NCBI RefSeq assembly: GCF_002055535.1
Contig: NZ_LN831034.1
Location: 496,001-560,000, forward strand
DNA: 64,000 bases
Origin: Streptococcus pyogenes
GTDB taxonomy: Bacteria > Bacillota > Bacilli > Lactobacillales > Streptococcaceae
Direction: 5' to 3'
The notes below the pieces were generated by a model. The model worked only from the letters and a program-made list of their open reading frames with translations, was not told the origin of the DNA and did not search any database. Below, in pieces: positions 7,994 to 17,274 of the stretch. Made by a program: the position numbers and the translations under genes. Each line of letters opens with the position of its first letter. The first letter of the stretch is position 1.

Positions 7994-9901
7994 TTAGTGT
8001 TTCAATCGAATAATCTCATTCGTGATATGGTTGATAACAACCACCTTTCCTCTGATTTTATGACTATTTAGGAGAACTAGTTTTTCTCCTTTAATTAAAT
8101 CCTCTTGGAGAACACAGATACTGTAGTCAAACTGCTTTCCTTTTAAATGCCAGGAAAGGGCAGTCTCAATTGGGTTGCGTTTGCCTGTTTGAAGTGGTGT
8201 TAAGGGAGTAACTTTGGTATCGTCAGGGACTAATAGGGTACTGGTGCAACCCTTGTCTTTAAAGGGTTTTCGTTTGATGAGTTTGTGACTAGTCAGGTAT
8301 TGGTTGTATTTTTTTGACAAAATCGTTTCTTCGATAGTGAAAGGGCAGTCACTGATTAGTCTGAGGTCACTAAGGTGATCTGTCTTTACGTCTAAGTGAT
8401 TATCAAGAATAAATTGACTGACAAGACAGTGGTTGCCTTGAGCCTGTATCGTATCAATGATAAGAAAAATTCCTGGTGGTAAGATGAGAATTTGTCGGTC
8501 ATGTTGGTAGTTGTTCCTATCAGAGAATTGCGTCTGGTAGCTACCTTCAATAAAGTAAACGTGTCCATTTTGTCGAAGGTGACAATAATTGGATTTGGGG
8601 TAAGAAAGGTAAGCCCAGGAGCTATCAATCTGCTCAGGTAATTGTTCTTCTAAGAAGGCGGTAGAATGATGGCTAGCGCTTTTTAGGGCATAGCGTAATG
8701 GTTCTTCTTTGTAAGTGTATCGCCCAGCATCACAGAAAAGTGGTTGTCCTTTATAATAGAGACAGAGACTATTTTGGTCGCTATGGGTATGGGAACTACC
8801 GATGGGCCCATTTTTGAAAAAAAGATAATAATTTTCTTGATTGATGGTAATGTGCCCGGAATGTTCAAAGTGATGCGCAAAAGTTGGTAAGGTTTGGACG
8901 GGTAACTGTTCAAAAGTGTGGACACCTTTTTCTCCTAGAAGGAGAAGACTATCGATATCAAGTGTGGGAAAAGCAGCAGCTTTTAAGTGTGGTTCTTCAA
9001 GGATAGTGGCTGCAAGCGTTAGAATATCTCTGGTATCTGTAACATCGCTATCACCAAGAGGGATTTGTTTATGATCTGGACCAGTCATTTTGAGGAGATA
9101 ATCACTCATGGCAAGCAAAGTAGGTCTAAGCTGTGGAAGATAATCAGGGACTAGAGCAGTTAATTCCAGAAGGGCTTTGAGTACTTCCACATGATACATG
9201 GTTGATTGTTCAAATTGACTGCCGTCTTCGAGAATTTGTAGTGCGATTTGTTGCGTCAATTCTTTTCTAGCGAAAGCTGTTGCTGCAGCAATATCAAGGT
9301 CAGAACCAAAGTAGGCATCAGCTAATAAAATCGCAGTGGTTTGCAAGATTCCCCAATTGCTGAGGCTGTATTTATCAAGGTAGTTGGCATGGAGAAATTG
9401 AAGTTGTTTTTCCAGGGAAGCTAGGATGAGGCTTTCCTCTTGCTTGGTTAAGGCGTTAAAAAGATTAAGGTAAATCAAACATTTGACCCAAGCAAAACAA
9501 CGGATGCCAGTATCTAAGGTTCTAGTAGCTAACCCCTTAGGGTCTAAAGGAATAGCTGATTCAATCCAATTGAGGATGAAACCTTTAGCTGTTAAGAGAT
9601 ACCGTTCATCTCTTTCAACAAGGTAGACGAGGATTAATTTTTGGAGATAGGTCTGTCGATTTAACATAAAGTTCCACTCAGGATCATCTATGACAGCCTC
9701 TTGCCAAGTAATGGGATCTAAGTGGTAAGGGATGTGGCAGGGCTCCATATCCCAATTATCTTCAAATAAAAAGGTATTGGTTAAGAGTAGGTCAGCTATT
9801 CTTTTTTGATCAGCATAGCTGTCAGTCTGATAGTCTAGCAGGTAATTCCTGCAAAAGTCTGGATTGACTGTTTCTTTAAAGCGTGCGAAGGCAAAAAACA
9901 T
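7994..9901 (-). CDS. Heparinase II/III-family oligosaccharide lyase
   Basis: About 635 residues, started at MFFAFARFKETVNPDF because AAGGAAA lies 8 bases before that ATG (9899-9901). The N-terminal half is an alpha/alpha-toroid region. The C-terminal half has the heparinase II/III signature GSSHTHSDQNSLCLYY followed by DAGRYTYKEE. There is no signal peptide, so it should act inside the cell on imported glycosaminoglycan oligosaccharides. It is the last structural gene before regR in the leftward arm, separated from the PTS by a long hairpin. Exact substrate (hyaluronan or chondroitin fragments) is inferred from context. Confidence 0.75.
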   Translation of the reverse strand: MFFAFARFKETVNPDFCRNYLLDYQTDSYADQKRIADLLLTNTFLFEDNWDMEPCHIPYHLDPITWQEAVIDDPEWNFMLNRQTYLQKLILVYLVERDERYLLTAKGFILNWIESAIPLDPKGLATRTLDTGIRCFAWVKCLIYLNLFNALTKQEESLILASLEKQLQFLHANYLDKYSLSNWGILQTTAILLADAYFGSDLDIAAATAFARKELTQQIALQILEDGSQFEQSTMYHVEVLKALLELTALVPDYLPQLRPTLLAMSDYLLKMTGPDHKQIPLGDSDVTDTRDILTLAATILEEPHLKAAAFPTLDIDSLLLLGEKGVHTFEQLPVQTLPTFAHHFEHSGHITINQENYYLFFKNGPIGSSHTHSDQNSLCLYYKGQPLFCDAGRYTYKEEPLRYALKSASHHSTAFLEEQLPEQIDSSWAYLSYPKSNYCHLRQNGHVYFIEGSYQTQFSDRNNYQHDRQILILPPGIFLIIDTIQAQGNHCLVSQFILDNHLDVKTDHLSDLRLISDCPFTIEETILSKKYNQYLTSHKLIKRKPFKDKGCTSTLLVPDDTKVTPLTPLQTGKRNPIETALSWHLKGKQFDYSICVLQEDLIKGEKLVLLNSHKIRGKVVVINHITNEIIRLKH

Positions 9902-9913
9902 AGGACATTTCCT

Positions 9914-9979
9914 TTCCAAAAGAAAAGAGACCTCATCATGTGCTTAGGAACTATTTCCCTATGCTCATAACAGGTCTCT
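9914..9979 (-). terminator. Intercistronic hairpin between IID and lyase genes
   Basis: AGAGACCT (9926-9933) pairs with AGGTCTCT (9972-9979). Internal short pairings extend the stem, and on the minus strand TTTTCTTTT follows. It probably terminates part of the PTS transcript so the lyase and regR are made at lower level. Confidence 0.55.
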
Positions 9980-9987
9980 ATGAACCA

Positions 9988-10809
9988 TTAAGCTAAAATA
10001 CCCAACCAACTGCCAATAACACCAATGATAACAGTTAAAATGACCAATTTGTAGGTTGTCCATTTTTTGTTTTTAATAAGGTAATACATGAGTAAGGTAA
10101 AGAGAGCTGGTAAAAGTGCAGGGGCAATCTTATCAAGCATTCCTTGAATAGTCACAAATTTTTGTGCTGTATTGGCCGCATCCACCTTGCCAGCGGCAAA
10201 AGTAATGGGAACAGTAATTTTAACAGAAGTAGCTGCTAGTCCAGCGATAACGGTAACGCCGACAATATTTGCCATGCGCGACACAACCGCCATTTGTTCA
10301 CTTAATTTATCAATAAAGCTTGTGCCGACCTTGTAGCCATAGAGTCCAGAACCAATTTTAATAGCGGTTAGGATAATATTCATGGCTAGGAAGAAGAGGA
10401 TTGGTCCCAAAACCAGACCATCACTAGCTAAGGAAGCTGCAATCGTTGAAAAGAGTGGCGCCAAGCAAAATTGTGATAAGGAGTCACCGATACCAGCTAA
10501 AGGCCCCATAAGTGCCATTTTGATGTTTCGGGTTTCTTCTTCAGGGCGATTATTTTCTAACATGACCAAGTGCAGACTGGTGATGAAAGGAAGGAAGTGA
10601 GGATTAGTATTGTAAAACTCACAGTTATCTTCTAAAGCTTGATATAAGCCCTTTTTATCACTGCCAAAATGTTTTTTCAAGGCAGGATAGATGACATTGG
10701 CGTATCCGATACCTTGGTAATTATTGTAATTAAACCCATTTTGTAGGAAGAAAGCTCTCAGAGCTGTTTTGAGGTAATCTTTCTTGGTTAATTTATTAGA
10801 TCCAGTCAT
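9988..10809 (-). CDS. agaD: PTS mannose-family IID component (AgaD-like)
   Basis: A 273-residue membrane component started at MTGSNKLTKKDYLKTALR; GGAGG lies 8 bases upstream and the ATG at 10807-10809 sits inside the 3' end of the IIC gene, a coupled overlap. It has the ManZ-family segments FFLQNGFNYNNYQGIGYANV and MGPLAGIGDSLSQFCLAPLF, then several hydrophobic helices. With IIC it forms the channel that imports hyaluronan disaccharide-type substrates with phosphorylation. Confidence 0.88.
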   Translation of the reverse strand: MTGSNKLTKKDYLKTALRAFFLQNGFNYNNYQGIGYANVIYPALKKHFGSDKKGLYQALEDNCEFYNTNPHFLPFITSLHLVMLENNRPEEETRNIKMALMGPLAGIGDSLSQFCLAPLFSTIAASLASDGLVLGPILFFLAMNIILTAIKIGSGLYGYKVGTSFIDKLSEQMAVVSRMANIVGVTVIAGLAATSVKITVPITFAAGKVDAANTAQKFVTIQGMLDKIAPALLPALFTLLMYYLIKNKKWTTYKLVILTVIIGVIGSWLGILA

Positions 10810-11578
10810 CTTGTTGGCCTCCTTGGACAGTTGTTGCATCGACTTGTTTAGGTTTGTTGTAAAATTCATTCAAGGCGAAAATGATACCAATAATGGCGAT
10901 ACCAATGGTTGGAATTTGGAGGTAGGCTGCACAAACATAACCAATTAGTACAAAAGGAATCAATTCTTTCTTGGCCATAACAGATAAGATCATGGCAAAT
11001 CCGATAGCAGGTAACATTTTACCAGCGACAGTCAATCCATTGAGCAAGACAGGTGGGATATAATCAACCAAGTGAAGGAGAGTATCCATTGACAAGGCAC
11101 CTAATAAACCAAGGCCTAATCCGATAAAAGCGAAAGCCCAGATAGTGCCGTTGGCAGCGAATTTGAAGCCTCTAATATTGCCTTTTTGCAATTGTTTTTT
11201 AGCGGTTTCGGGAGCGCCAGCAAAAGCTGTATAGGCGAATGTTTGAAGGAATTGGATGGCAACTGCGATTGGTGTTGATAAGGCTAGTGCCGCTTCTGGG
11301 GTGACTTTACCAGCACTGGTAATAGCCATCAAGGTACCAAAGATACCAGGGCCGATAGGATTAGGAGGAACGGTACCACCGGCACCCACTCCAAATCCCA
11401 TATAAGCTAATTCGGAGATAGCTCCCATGCTAAGTGCAGTTGGCAAGTCACCTAAGATAATCCCTACACCAAAAGACAGAATAATACAACGGTTGGTGTA
11501 GATGCCAAGTAACATTCCGCTGAAACAAAAGGCTGTCCAAAGACCAATTAAAAGTGCCTGTAACAAATTGATATCCAT
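10796..11578 (-). CDS. agaW: PTS mannose-family IIC component (AgaW-like)
   Basis: A 260-residue polytopic membrane protein of the sorbose/mannose IIC family, with LGDLPTALSMGAISELAYMG near the N-terminus and six or more hydrophobic segments. It binds and passes the sugar together with IID. It sits 18 bp after the IIB gene and overlaps the IID start by 14 bp. The family assignment is clear; sugar specificity rests on the neighbouring unsaturated glucuronyl hydrolase. Confidence 0.88.
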   Translation of the reverse strand: MDINLLQALLIGLWTAFCFSGMLLGIYTNRCIILSFGVGIILGDLPTALSMGAISELAYMGFGVGAGGTVPPNPIGPGIFGTLMAITSAGKVTPEAALALSTPIAVAIQFLQTFAYTAFAGAPETAKKQLQKGNIRGFKFAANGTIWAFAFIGLGLGLLGALSMDTLLHLVDYIPPVLLNGLTVAGKMLPAIGFAMILSVMAKKELIPFVLIGYVCAAYLQIPTIGIAIIGIIFALNEFYNKPKQVDATTVQGGQQDDWI

Positions 11579-11596
11579 ATCAATCTCCTTTATTCA

Positions 11597-12085
11597 TTAA
11601 ATATAATCTAAGATGTCAACGTCAGAGGCGCTATTGCCAGCTGGAGTTGTTTTGGTGTTAAAAACCACGTGGTGGTCATGGGCTAAGCAACGAATAGCAG
11701 ACTTGTCTGTTTCTCCCAGCGAAATAAACTGGGTAATCGCAACCTTATCATCAGTTTTATGAATATTACCGATATTGATTTCTGTGATGGGAACACCCCC
11801 TTCAACTAGGAGTTTGGCATCTTGCAAATCTTTGACCACGATGAAGATACTTTGAGCAGGACTTGCTTTATGAATGATGTCAATCACTTTTTGAATGGAG
11901 AAAAAACGAATGGCAATACTGGATGGAATAACTGTTTTCATGAGGGATTGTTGAATCTTATCTTCAGAAACCGCATCGTTAGCGACGATAACGGTGTTGC
12001 AGTTGAGGAATTTGACCCATAATTGCCCCTGTCCGTGAATCAAACGCTCATCAACTCGCGTCATGATAATGTTTGGTTGTGTCAT
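11597..12085 (-). CDS. agaV: PTS mannose-family IIB component (AgaV-like)
   Basis: A 162-residue cytoplasmic phosphotransfer protein. The motif TRVDERLIHGQGQLWVKF holds the phosphorylatable His (about residue 17) that receives phosphate from IIA and passes it to the incoming sugar. Length matches sorbose-family IIB proteins. It lies between ugl and the IIC gene in the leftward arm. Confidence 0.9.
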   Translation of the reverse strand: MTQPNIIMTRVDERLIHGQGQLWVKFLNCNTVIVANDAVSEDKIQQSLMKTVIPSSIAIRFFSIQKVIDIIHKASPAQSIFIVVKDLQDAKLLVEGGVPITEINIGNIHKTDDKVAITQFISLGETDKSAIRCLAHDHHVVFNTKTTPAGNSASDVDILDYI

Positions 12086-12120
12086 AAAATCTCCTTTTTA
12101 AATGTAGGTATCGGTGTTTG

Positions 12121-13320
12121 TTACCAGTAAGGGTTCCAGTCTTTGTAGAAACGAAGCAGAGCTTCAAGATAGTAATAGTCTCCCCAGATATTTCCCTCGT
12201 CAACCCCTTTTCCAGAGTGCCAAGAATAGACTCCGTGAAGCAGTAGAGGAGCACCAGGCTTGAGATCTTTGTTAGCATAATCCTTAATCAAGGCTCTTAG
12301 CATGCTGTGCATGGCAGCTTCATATGTTTTTTTATCAGGATCATGATCTGGTAAGGTTTTTAACATTTCATGAATACCACACACAGCAATGGCGGTTGCT
12401 GAACTATCACGAGACTGCTCGCTACCATCTCCAAAAATTAAATCCCAGTAGGACACCTGGTCTTTAGGAAGACGGTTCAAGAAATAATGGGTCATGCCCT
12501 TGAAGAGTTGAATGAGTTCAGGTTCTTTTAGGAAACGATAGGTCAAAGGAATACCATAAATGCCCCAAGCTTGCCCTCTGGCCCAAGCAGAATCATCGCT
12601 ATAACCTTGTCGGGTGACCCCTTTAACAGGATCACCTGTTTCTGGATCAAAGTAGAAGGTGTGGTAAGCAGAGGCGTCATCTCGGATGACATGATTGGCT
12701 GAGGCGTAGAAATGATTGATCGCCATGTCACGGTAACGGTTGTCTCCAGTTTCTTGGCTAGCAAAAAAGAGTAATTGGATGTTTAGGAGACAATCAATGA
12801 TTAAACGGTAATCTTCTTTTTTACCCAGTTCTCCCCAGGCCTGAATAAAGCCGCCTTTGTCTTGATAGCGTTGGACTAATTTGTCGGCTGCTTTCAAAGC
12901 AGCTTCTCTAGACTCAGGTGTTTTTAAAAGTTTCCACTCAGCCATGCAAGAAGGGGTGTAAAGAAAGCCCAAATCATGGTGATCTAGCTCAATGTCTCTT
13001 GTTACTCGATCTAGGAAAGAAAGGTCATTTGCTTGAGCCAGAGCTTTAATAGCATCATCCCCACTGTATTCGTAAGCTAACCAAAGGCAACCTGTCCAAA
13101 AGGCATTGGTCCATTCTGTATTATCCATAATGGCATATTGGTTATCTTTGGTAGCTGGCGTTGGAAAGTCTTCTTTAAAATAGTCCATATTAAGCCGAAC
13201 TTGTTTGAGGGCTAAGTCAAGGGCCTGAGTAATGTCTTCTTGGCTTAGGAAATCTTCTTTGGTAAATCGTTCAGGCTGCTTGATAGGTTCAAGAGCAATG
13301 GTTTTTAAAGGTCGTGCCAT
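12121..13320 (-). CDS. ugl: Unsaturated glucuronyl hydrolase, GH88
   Basis: A 399-residue alpha/alpha-barrel enzyme with the GH88 segments MDNTEWTNAFWTGCLWLAY, YSDDSAWARGQAWGIYG and LLHGVYSWHSGKGVDEGNIW. It removes the unsaturated uronate from lyase-generated disaccharides by a hydration mechanism that uses two Asp residues. There is no signal peptide; the enzyme is cytoplasmic and receives PTS-imported substrate. Its start codon overlaps the IIA stop by one base. Product uronate goes to DhuI and DhuD encoded on the rightward arm. Confidence 0.92.
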   Translation of the reverse strand: MARPLKTIALEPIKQPERFTKEDFLSQEDITQALDLALKQVRLNMDYFKEDFPTPATKDNQYAIMDNTEWTNAFWTGCLWLAYEYSGDDAIKALAQANDLSFLDRVTRDIELDHHDLGFLYTPSCMAEWKLLKTPESREAALKAADKLVQRYQDKGGFIQAWGELGKKEDYRLIIDCLLNIQLLFFASQETGDNRYRDMAINHFYASANHVIRDDASAYHTFYFDPETGDPVKGVTRQGYSDDSAWARGQAWGIYGIPLTYRFLKEPELIQLFKGMTHYFLNRLPKDQVSYWDLIFGDGSEQSRDSSATAIAVCGIHEMLKTLPDHDPDKKTYEAAMHSMLRALIKDYANKDLKPGAPLLLHGVYSWHSGKGVDEGNIWGDYYYLEALLRFYKDWNPYW

Positions 13321-13757
13321 TAAATGCCTCCTAACTCATCGTCTGTCGCACCGTCTTCTTGCTGAGAAAGAGTTTTCCAGTCAACAATGCCTTCTTTAGA
13401 ACATGTTATAAGTCCTGATACTAAGTCGTCAAAAGAAGCTGCTGTTTGTCTTGCAAAACTAGCTTCAATCAGCATGGCTAAGTTAAGGCCAGAAAGAACA
13501 TTACACGTCGTGTTTGGAAGAGATTCCATTAAGGTTGCAGCGACTTTAAAAGGGGTACCTCCTAGAAGGTCACAAAGAACTAAGGTTTCCTCTTCTGGGA
13601 TTAAAGCACGAGATAATTGGTCCTGCACATCAGCGGCGGTCATCTCAGTAGTAAAATCAATTGCAGTTACCTTTTCTTGTTTGCCTGCGATCAATTCTAA
13701 GGCTGAAACAATACCACTCGCAAAATGTCCATGTCCCATAACGATAATAGCAATCAT
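13320..13757 (-). CDS. agaF: PTS mannose-family IIA component (AgaF-like)
   Basis: A 145-residue IIA domain, first gene of the leftward arm. IIVMGHGHFASGI carries the likely phosphohistidine (His9), and VLCDLLGGTPFKVA is the typical second IIA segment. It takes phosphate from HPr. A GGAG box lies upstream of the ATG, which sits about 33 bp from the predicted transcription start, just downstream of an operator-like palindrome. Confidence 0.9.
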   Translation of the reverse strand: MIAIIVMGHGHFASGIVSALELIAGKQEKVTAIDFTTEMTAADVQDQLSRALIPEEETLVLCDLLGGTPFKVAATLMESLPNTTCNVLSGLNLAMLIEASFARQTAASFDDLVSGLITCSKEGIVDWKTLSQQEDGATDDELGGI

Positions 13758-13772
13758 AAATAAATCTCCTTC

Positions 13773-13825
13773 GGTTTACCGGTTTACTCAAAAAATATTG
13801 TAGCGCTTTCAAAATTCTTTGTCAA
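13773..13825 (-). promoter_or_regulatory. Promoter, operator-like site and cre box of the PTS-ugl arm
   Basis: On the minus strand: TTGACA (13820-13825), 17-bp spacer, TACAAT (13797-13802). A cre-like box TGAAAGCGCTACAA (13798-13811; 13 of 14 to TGWAARCGYTWNCW) overlaps the -10. AGTAAACCGGTAAACC (13773-13788) covers the start site and shares its AGTAAACC half with the sites in the opposite promoter, as expected for RegR. Confidence 0.65.
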
Positions 13826-13995
13826 TACTTTTTTAAAAAGATTTTTGAAAAAGAAAAAGTGAACGGTTGTGCTAAAAAAGAATCAAAAATGGTCTTTTTT
13901 TGTCACTATTTAATGTAGAAAAGTCTTAATGGCTATTAAGTATAGGAGAAGACTAAACAAGAATGGCAGTTTGGATAAGAGCACTCTTTTAAATT

Positions 13996-14067
13996 TTGAA
14001 CCGTTTTCATTAAAATGATTGACAAAACTAGTTTACTTTGTTATAGTCTTGGTAAACAGGTTTACTT
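13996..14067 (+). promoter_or_regulatory. Promoter with two operator-like palindromes, uronate arm
   Basis: TTGACA (14019-14024), 17-bp spacer, TATAGT (14042-14047). CAAAACTAGTTTACTTTG (14023-14040) fills the spacer. GTAAACAGGTTTAC (14052-14065) covers the start site. Both end in GTTTACTT. A weaker cre-like sequence (TTGAACCGTTTTCA) lies just upstream of the -35. RegR and CcpA control is inferred. Confidence 0.6.
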
Positions 14068-14093
14068 AATTTAATAACAAAAAGGAGAATCCT

Positions 14094-14888
14094 ATGGAAA
14101 ATATGTTTTCGTTACAAGGTAAGATTGCCTTGATTACCGGAGCATCTTACGGTATTGGTTTTGAAATTGCCAAAGCCTATGCTCAAGCGGGTGCAACTAT
14201 TGTGTTTAATGACATCAAACAAGAGTTAGTTGATAAGGGGTTGGCTGCCTATCGAGAGTTAGGGATAGAAGCGCATGGCTATGTTTGTGACGTGACTGAT
14301 GAAGCTGGTATCCAACAGATGGTTAGTCAAATTGAAGATGAAGTAGGTGCTATTGATATTTTGGTCAACAATGCAGGTATTATTAGGCGTACGCCGATGC
14401 TTGAAATGGCCGCAGAAGATTTTCGTCAAGTTATTGATATTGATTTAAATGCTCCTTTTATTGTGTCAAAAGCTGTATTACCATCAATGATTGCAAAGGG
14501 ACATGGTAAAATTATAAATATCTGTTCTATGATGAGCGAATTGGGGCGTGAAACAGTTAGTGCCTACGCGGCGGCTAAAGGTGGCTTGAAAATGTTAACC
14601 AAAAATATAGCCTCTGAGTTTGGAGAAGCCAACATTCAATGTAATGGGATTGGTCCTGGCTACATTGCGACGCCCCAAACAGCTCCGTTGAGAGAGCGAC
14701 AAGCAGATGGTAGTCGTCATCCTTTTGATCAATTTATCATTGCTAAAACACCAGCAGCACGTTGGGGGACAACAGAAGACTTAGCTGGTCCAGCTGTTTT
14801 TCTAGCTAGCGATGCCAGTAATTTTGTCAACGGCCATATTCTTTATGTCGACGGTGGCATTTTAGCTTATATTGGAAAACAACCTTAA
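14094..14888 (+). CDS. dhuD: SDR dehydrogenase for unsaturated-uronate catabolism (DhuD; gluconate 5-dehydrogenase-like)
   Basis: A 264-residue classical short-chain dehydrogenase: cofactor loop TGASYGIGFEIAK at 16-28, NNAGIIRR near 91, and the catalytic YAAAKGG. In streptococci the SDR of this locus (DhuD) reduces the diketo acid made by DhuI to 2-keto-3-deoxygluconate. It is often annotated gno/idnO or kduD. It is the first gene of the rightward arm, with AAAGGAG 7 bases before the ATG. Confidence 0.85.
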   Translation: MENMFSLQGKIALITGASYGIGFEIAKAYAQAGATIVFNDIKQELVDKGLAAYRELGIEAHGYVCDVTDEAGIQQMVSQIEDEVGAIDILVNNAGIIRRTPMLEMAAEDFRQVIDIDLNAPFIVSKAVLPSMIAKGHGKIINICSMMSELGRETVSAYAAAKGGLKMLTKNIASEFGEANIQCNGIGPGYIATPQTAPLRERQADGSRHPFDQFIIAKTPAARWGTTEDLAGPAVFLASDASNFVNGHILYVDGGILAYIGKQP

Positions 14889-14912
14889 TCACACACTAGA
14901 AAGAGATTTTAT

Positions 14913-15554
14913 ATGAAAATTGCATTAATTAATGAAAATAGCCAAGCGGCTAAAAATGGTATCATTTACGATGCCCTTACCACAGTGACAGATAAACACG
15001 GCTACCAAGTCTTTAACTATGGTATGTATGGCACAGAAGGTGAAAGCCAGTTGACCTATGTTCAAAATGGACTCTTAGCTTCTATTTTATTGACCACTAA
15101 GGCGGCTGATTTTGTGGTGACTGGTTGTGGGACAGGTGTTGGAGCTATGTTGGCCTTGAACAGCTTCCCAGGTGTTACCTGTGGTTTTGCGAGTGAGCCA
15201 ACAGAAGCTTATCTCTTTTCTCAAATCAATGGTGGTAATGCCTTGTCCATTCCTTTTGCCAAAGGTTTTGGTTGGGGAGCAGAGTTGAATTTGACCTTAA
15301 TATTTGAACGCCTCTTTGCAGAACCAATGGGTGGTGGTTACCCTAAAGAGCGAGCTATTCCTGAACAGCGGAATGCACGTATTTTAAGTGATCTGAAAAA
15401 AATTACTTACAGAGATTTGTTGGCAATTGTCAAAGACATCGACCAAGATTTCCTCAAAGAAACGATTTCTGGCGCTCATTTCCAAGAGTACTTCTTTGCC
15501 AATGCGGAGCCGTCAGAATTAGTCACTTATTTGAAATCAGTACTTGAACAGTAA
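14913..15554 (+). CDS. dhuI: RpiB/LacAB-family isomerase (DhuI)
   Basis: A 213-residue protein of the sugar-phosphate isomerase RpiB/LacA/LacB fold, longer than RpiB by a C-terminal extension. VTGCGTGVGAMLALN is the typical phosphate/anion-loop region. The characterised streptococcal homologue (DhuI) isomerises 4-deoxy-5-keto-uronate from GAG disaccharides for DhuD. It lies 24 bp after dhuD and is followed closely by kdgK. Confidence 0.82.
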   Translation: MKIALINENSQAAKNGIIYDALTTVTDKHGYQVFNYGMYGTEGESQLTYVQNGLLASILLTTKAADFVVTGCGTGVGAMLALNSFPGVTCGFASEPTEAYLFSQINGGNALSIPFAKGFGWGAELNLTLIFERLFAEPMGGGYPKERAIPEQRNARILSDLKKITYRDLLAIVKDIDQDFLKETISGAHFQEYFFANAEPSELVTYLKSVLEQ

Positions 15555-15582
15555 TTCCATTTTGACGAGGAAAGGAGGTCAC

Positions 15583-16584
15583 ATGTCTAAGTTATTATTG
15601 GTTGGTGAACCGCTGATTCGCGTTAGCCCCAATCAGTTTCAGCCTTTGACCAATGCCTGCGAGGCTCAGCTTTTTTTCGGCGGTTCAGAAGTTAATATTG
15701 CAAGAACTCTAGGCGGTTTTGGCTTAGAAGCAAGGCTATTTACGGCCCTACCAGATAATCCTGTTGGTCACGCTTTTCATCAGTTTTTGAAGCAAAGCGG
15801 CGTGGATATGTCCTTGACGGCTTGGCAAGGTCATCGCGTTGGGCTATATTACCTTGAAAATGGCTTTGGCTGTCGGGCTAGTCAGGTTTATTATGACCGC
15901 TGTGGCTCTAGCTTTTCGGCCTTAGATAAGGATAGTCTTGATTTAGCTGCCATTTTTGAAGGCATTAGTCACTTTCATTTTAGTGGGATCAGTTTGGCGT
16001 TGGGCAAAAAAACTCAGGACCTGATTGAGGTACTTGTGAGAGAAGCTAAGAAAAGGGATATTTGTATTTCCTTTGACCTTAACTTTAGATCTAGTATGAT
16101 TGCCGTAGCTGATGCTAAACGACTCTTTTCTCACTTTGCTCAATACGCGGATATTATTTTTGGCATGGAACCTTTGCTGTTAGACAGTGACGATTTTGAC
16201 ATGTTTGATAGAAAAAAGGCAGATACTACGACGATTAGAGAACGTCTGGCAGGACTTTATCAGCGCTATCAGTTACAAGCTATTTACCATACGGAGCGTT
16301 CAAATGATGCCCAAGGCAGTAATCATTTCAAAGCTTATGCCTATGATAGGCAGTTTTACGAATCCTGTGAAGTGACGACCCCAGTCTTGCAACGGGTTGG
16401 AAGTGGAGATGCTTTTGTGGCGGGTTTACTTTATCAGTTGTTAGAAGGTAACGAAAAGCAGCGCAACCTTGATTTTGCTGTGGCAACAGCTAGCCTAAAA
16501 TGTACAGTAGCTGAAGATCAGCTCTATCACAGTGTCCAACAAGTAGAAGCAGTCTTAGCTAATCAACGAGATATCCAGAGGTGA
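15583..16584 (+). CDS. kdgK: 2-keto-3-deoxygluconate kinase
   Basis: A PfkB-family kinase of 333 residues started at MSKLLLVGEPLIRVSP; AAAGGAGG is 4 bases upstream (an in-frame ATG at 15544 lacks an RBS and overlaps dhuI). The signature is RVGSGDAFVAGLLYQ with the catalytic Asp; the N-terminal GGSEVNIARTLGGFG is the substrate-side PfkB motif. It phosphorylates KDG to KDPG with ATP in the cytoplasm. Confidence 0.9.
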   Translation: MSKLLLVGEPLIRVSPNQFQPLTNACEAQLFFGGSEVNIARTLGGFGLEARLFTALPDNPVGHAFHQFLKQSGVDMSLTAWQGHRVGLYYLENGFGCRASQVYYDRCGSSFSALDKDSLDLAAIFEGISHFHFSGISLALGKKTQDLIEVLVREAKKRDICISFDLNFRSSMIAVADAKRLFSHFAQYADIIFGMEPLLLDSDDFDMFDRKKADTTTIRERLAGLYQRYQLQAIYHTERSNDAQGSNHFKAYAYDRQFYESCEVTTPVLQRVGSGDAFVAGLLYQLLEGNEKQRNLDFAVATASLKCTVAEDQLYHSVQQVEAVLANQRDIQR

Positions 16585-16588
16585 TGAT

Positions 16589-17224
16589 ATGGGAAAAATA
16601 GAAATCTTAACCAAACTTAAGGCTAATCGGCTTGTCCTAGTTGTACGAGGAGAGTCTAGTGAGGAAGCTTTAGCTTGCAGCCTGGCCAGTATTGAAGGTG
16701 GCATTAAGACAATTGAAGTCACCTATACTAACCCCTTTGCTAGTGAGGTTATCGGTCAATTAGCTGAACGCTTCAAAGAAGATCCTGAGGTATTGATAGG
16801 TGCTGGGACAGTTTTGGATGATGTCACTGCCCGCCAAGCTATTTTAGCAGGAGCACAGTTTATTGTTGGTCCTAATTTCAATCGAGCAGTGGCTTTGATT
16901 TGTCATCGTTATAGCATACCTTATTTACCAGGTTGTATGACGGTTAATGAAGTGGTTACAGCATTAGAATCAGGGGTTGATATGGTCAAAATTTTTCCTG
17001 GTTCTACTGTAGGGATATCCTTTATTCGGGCAATCAAATCTCCTTTGCCACAAGTAGAGGTTATGGTTACAGGCGGAGTTTCTTCAGATAATCTCAAAGA
17101 CTGGCTAGCTGCTGGAGTAGATGTTCTAGGCATAGGAGGCGAGTTTAATCAGTTAGCGAGCCAAAAACAATATAACCTAATCACTAAGAAAGCCGCTCAT
17201 TATATCAAAAGTTTGCGACAATAA
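16589..17224 (+). CDS. kdgA: KDPG/KHG aldolase
   Basis: A 211-residue class I aldolase barrel. TIEVTYTNPFA has the catalytic Glu, GAGTVLDD the loop, and DMVKIFPGS the Schiff-base Lys. It cleaves KDPG to pyruvate and glyceraldehyde-3-phosphate. It is the last gene of the rightward arm, 4 bp after kdgK, and is followed by a strong terminator. Confidence 0.92.
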   Translation: MGKIEILTKLKANRLVLVVRGESSEEALACSLASIEGGIKTIEVTYTNPFASEVIGQLAERFKEDPEVLIGAGTVLDDVTARQAILAGAQFIVGPNFNRAVALICHRYSIPYLPGCMTVNEVVTALESGVDMVKIFPGSTVGISFIRAIKSPLPQVEVMVTGGVSSDNLKDWLAAGVDVLGIGGEFNQLASQKQYNLITKKAAHYIKSLRQ

Positions 17225-17227
17225 TCT

Positions 17228-17274
17228 AAAAAACGTTTTTACCTTGGCTTTAGTGCTAGTAAAAACGTTTTTTT
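17228..17274 (+). terminator. Intrinsic terminator of the uronate arm
   Basis: The stem AAAAACGTTTTTAC/GTAAAAACGTTTTT encloses a 16-base loop and runs into T's. The rest of the 295-bp gap up to the next gene is AT-rich, with no other structure I can support. Confidence 0.8.
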
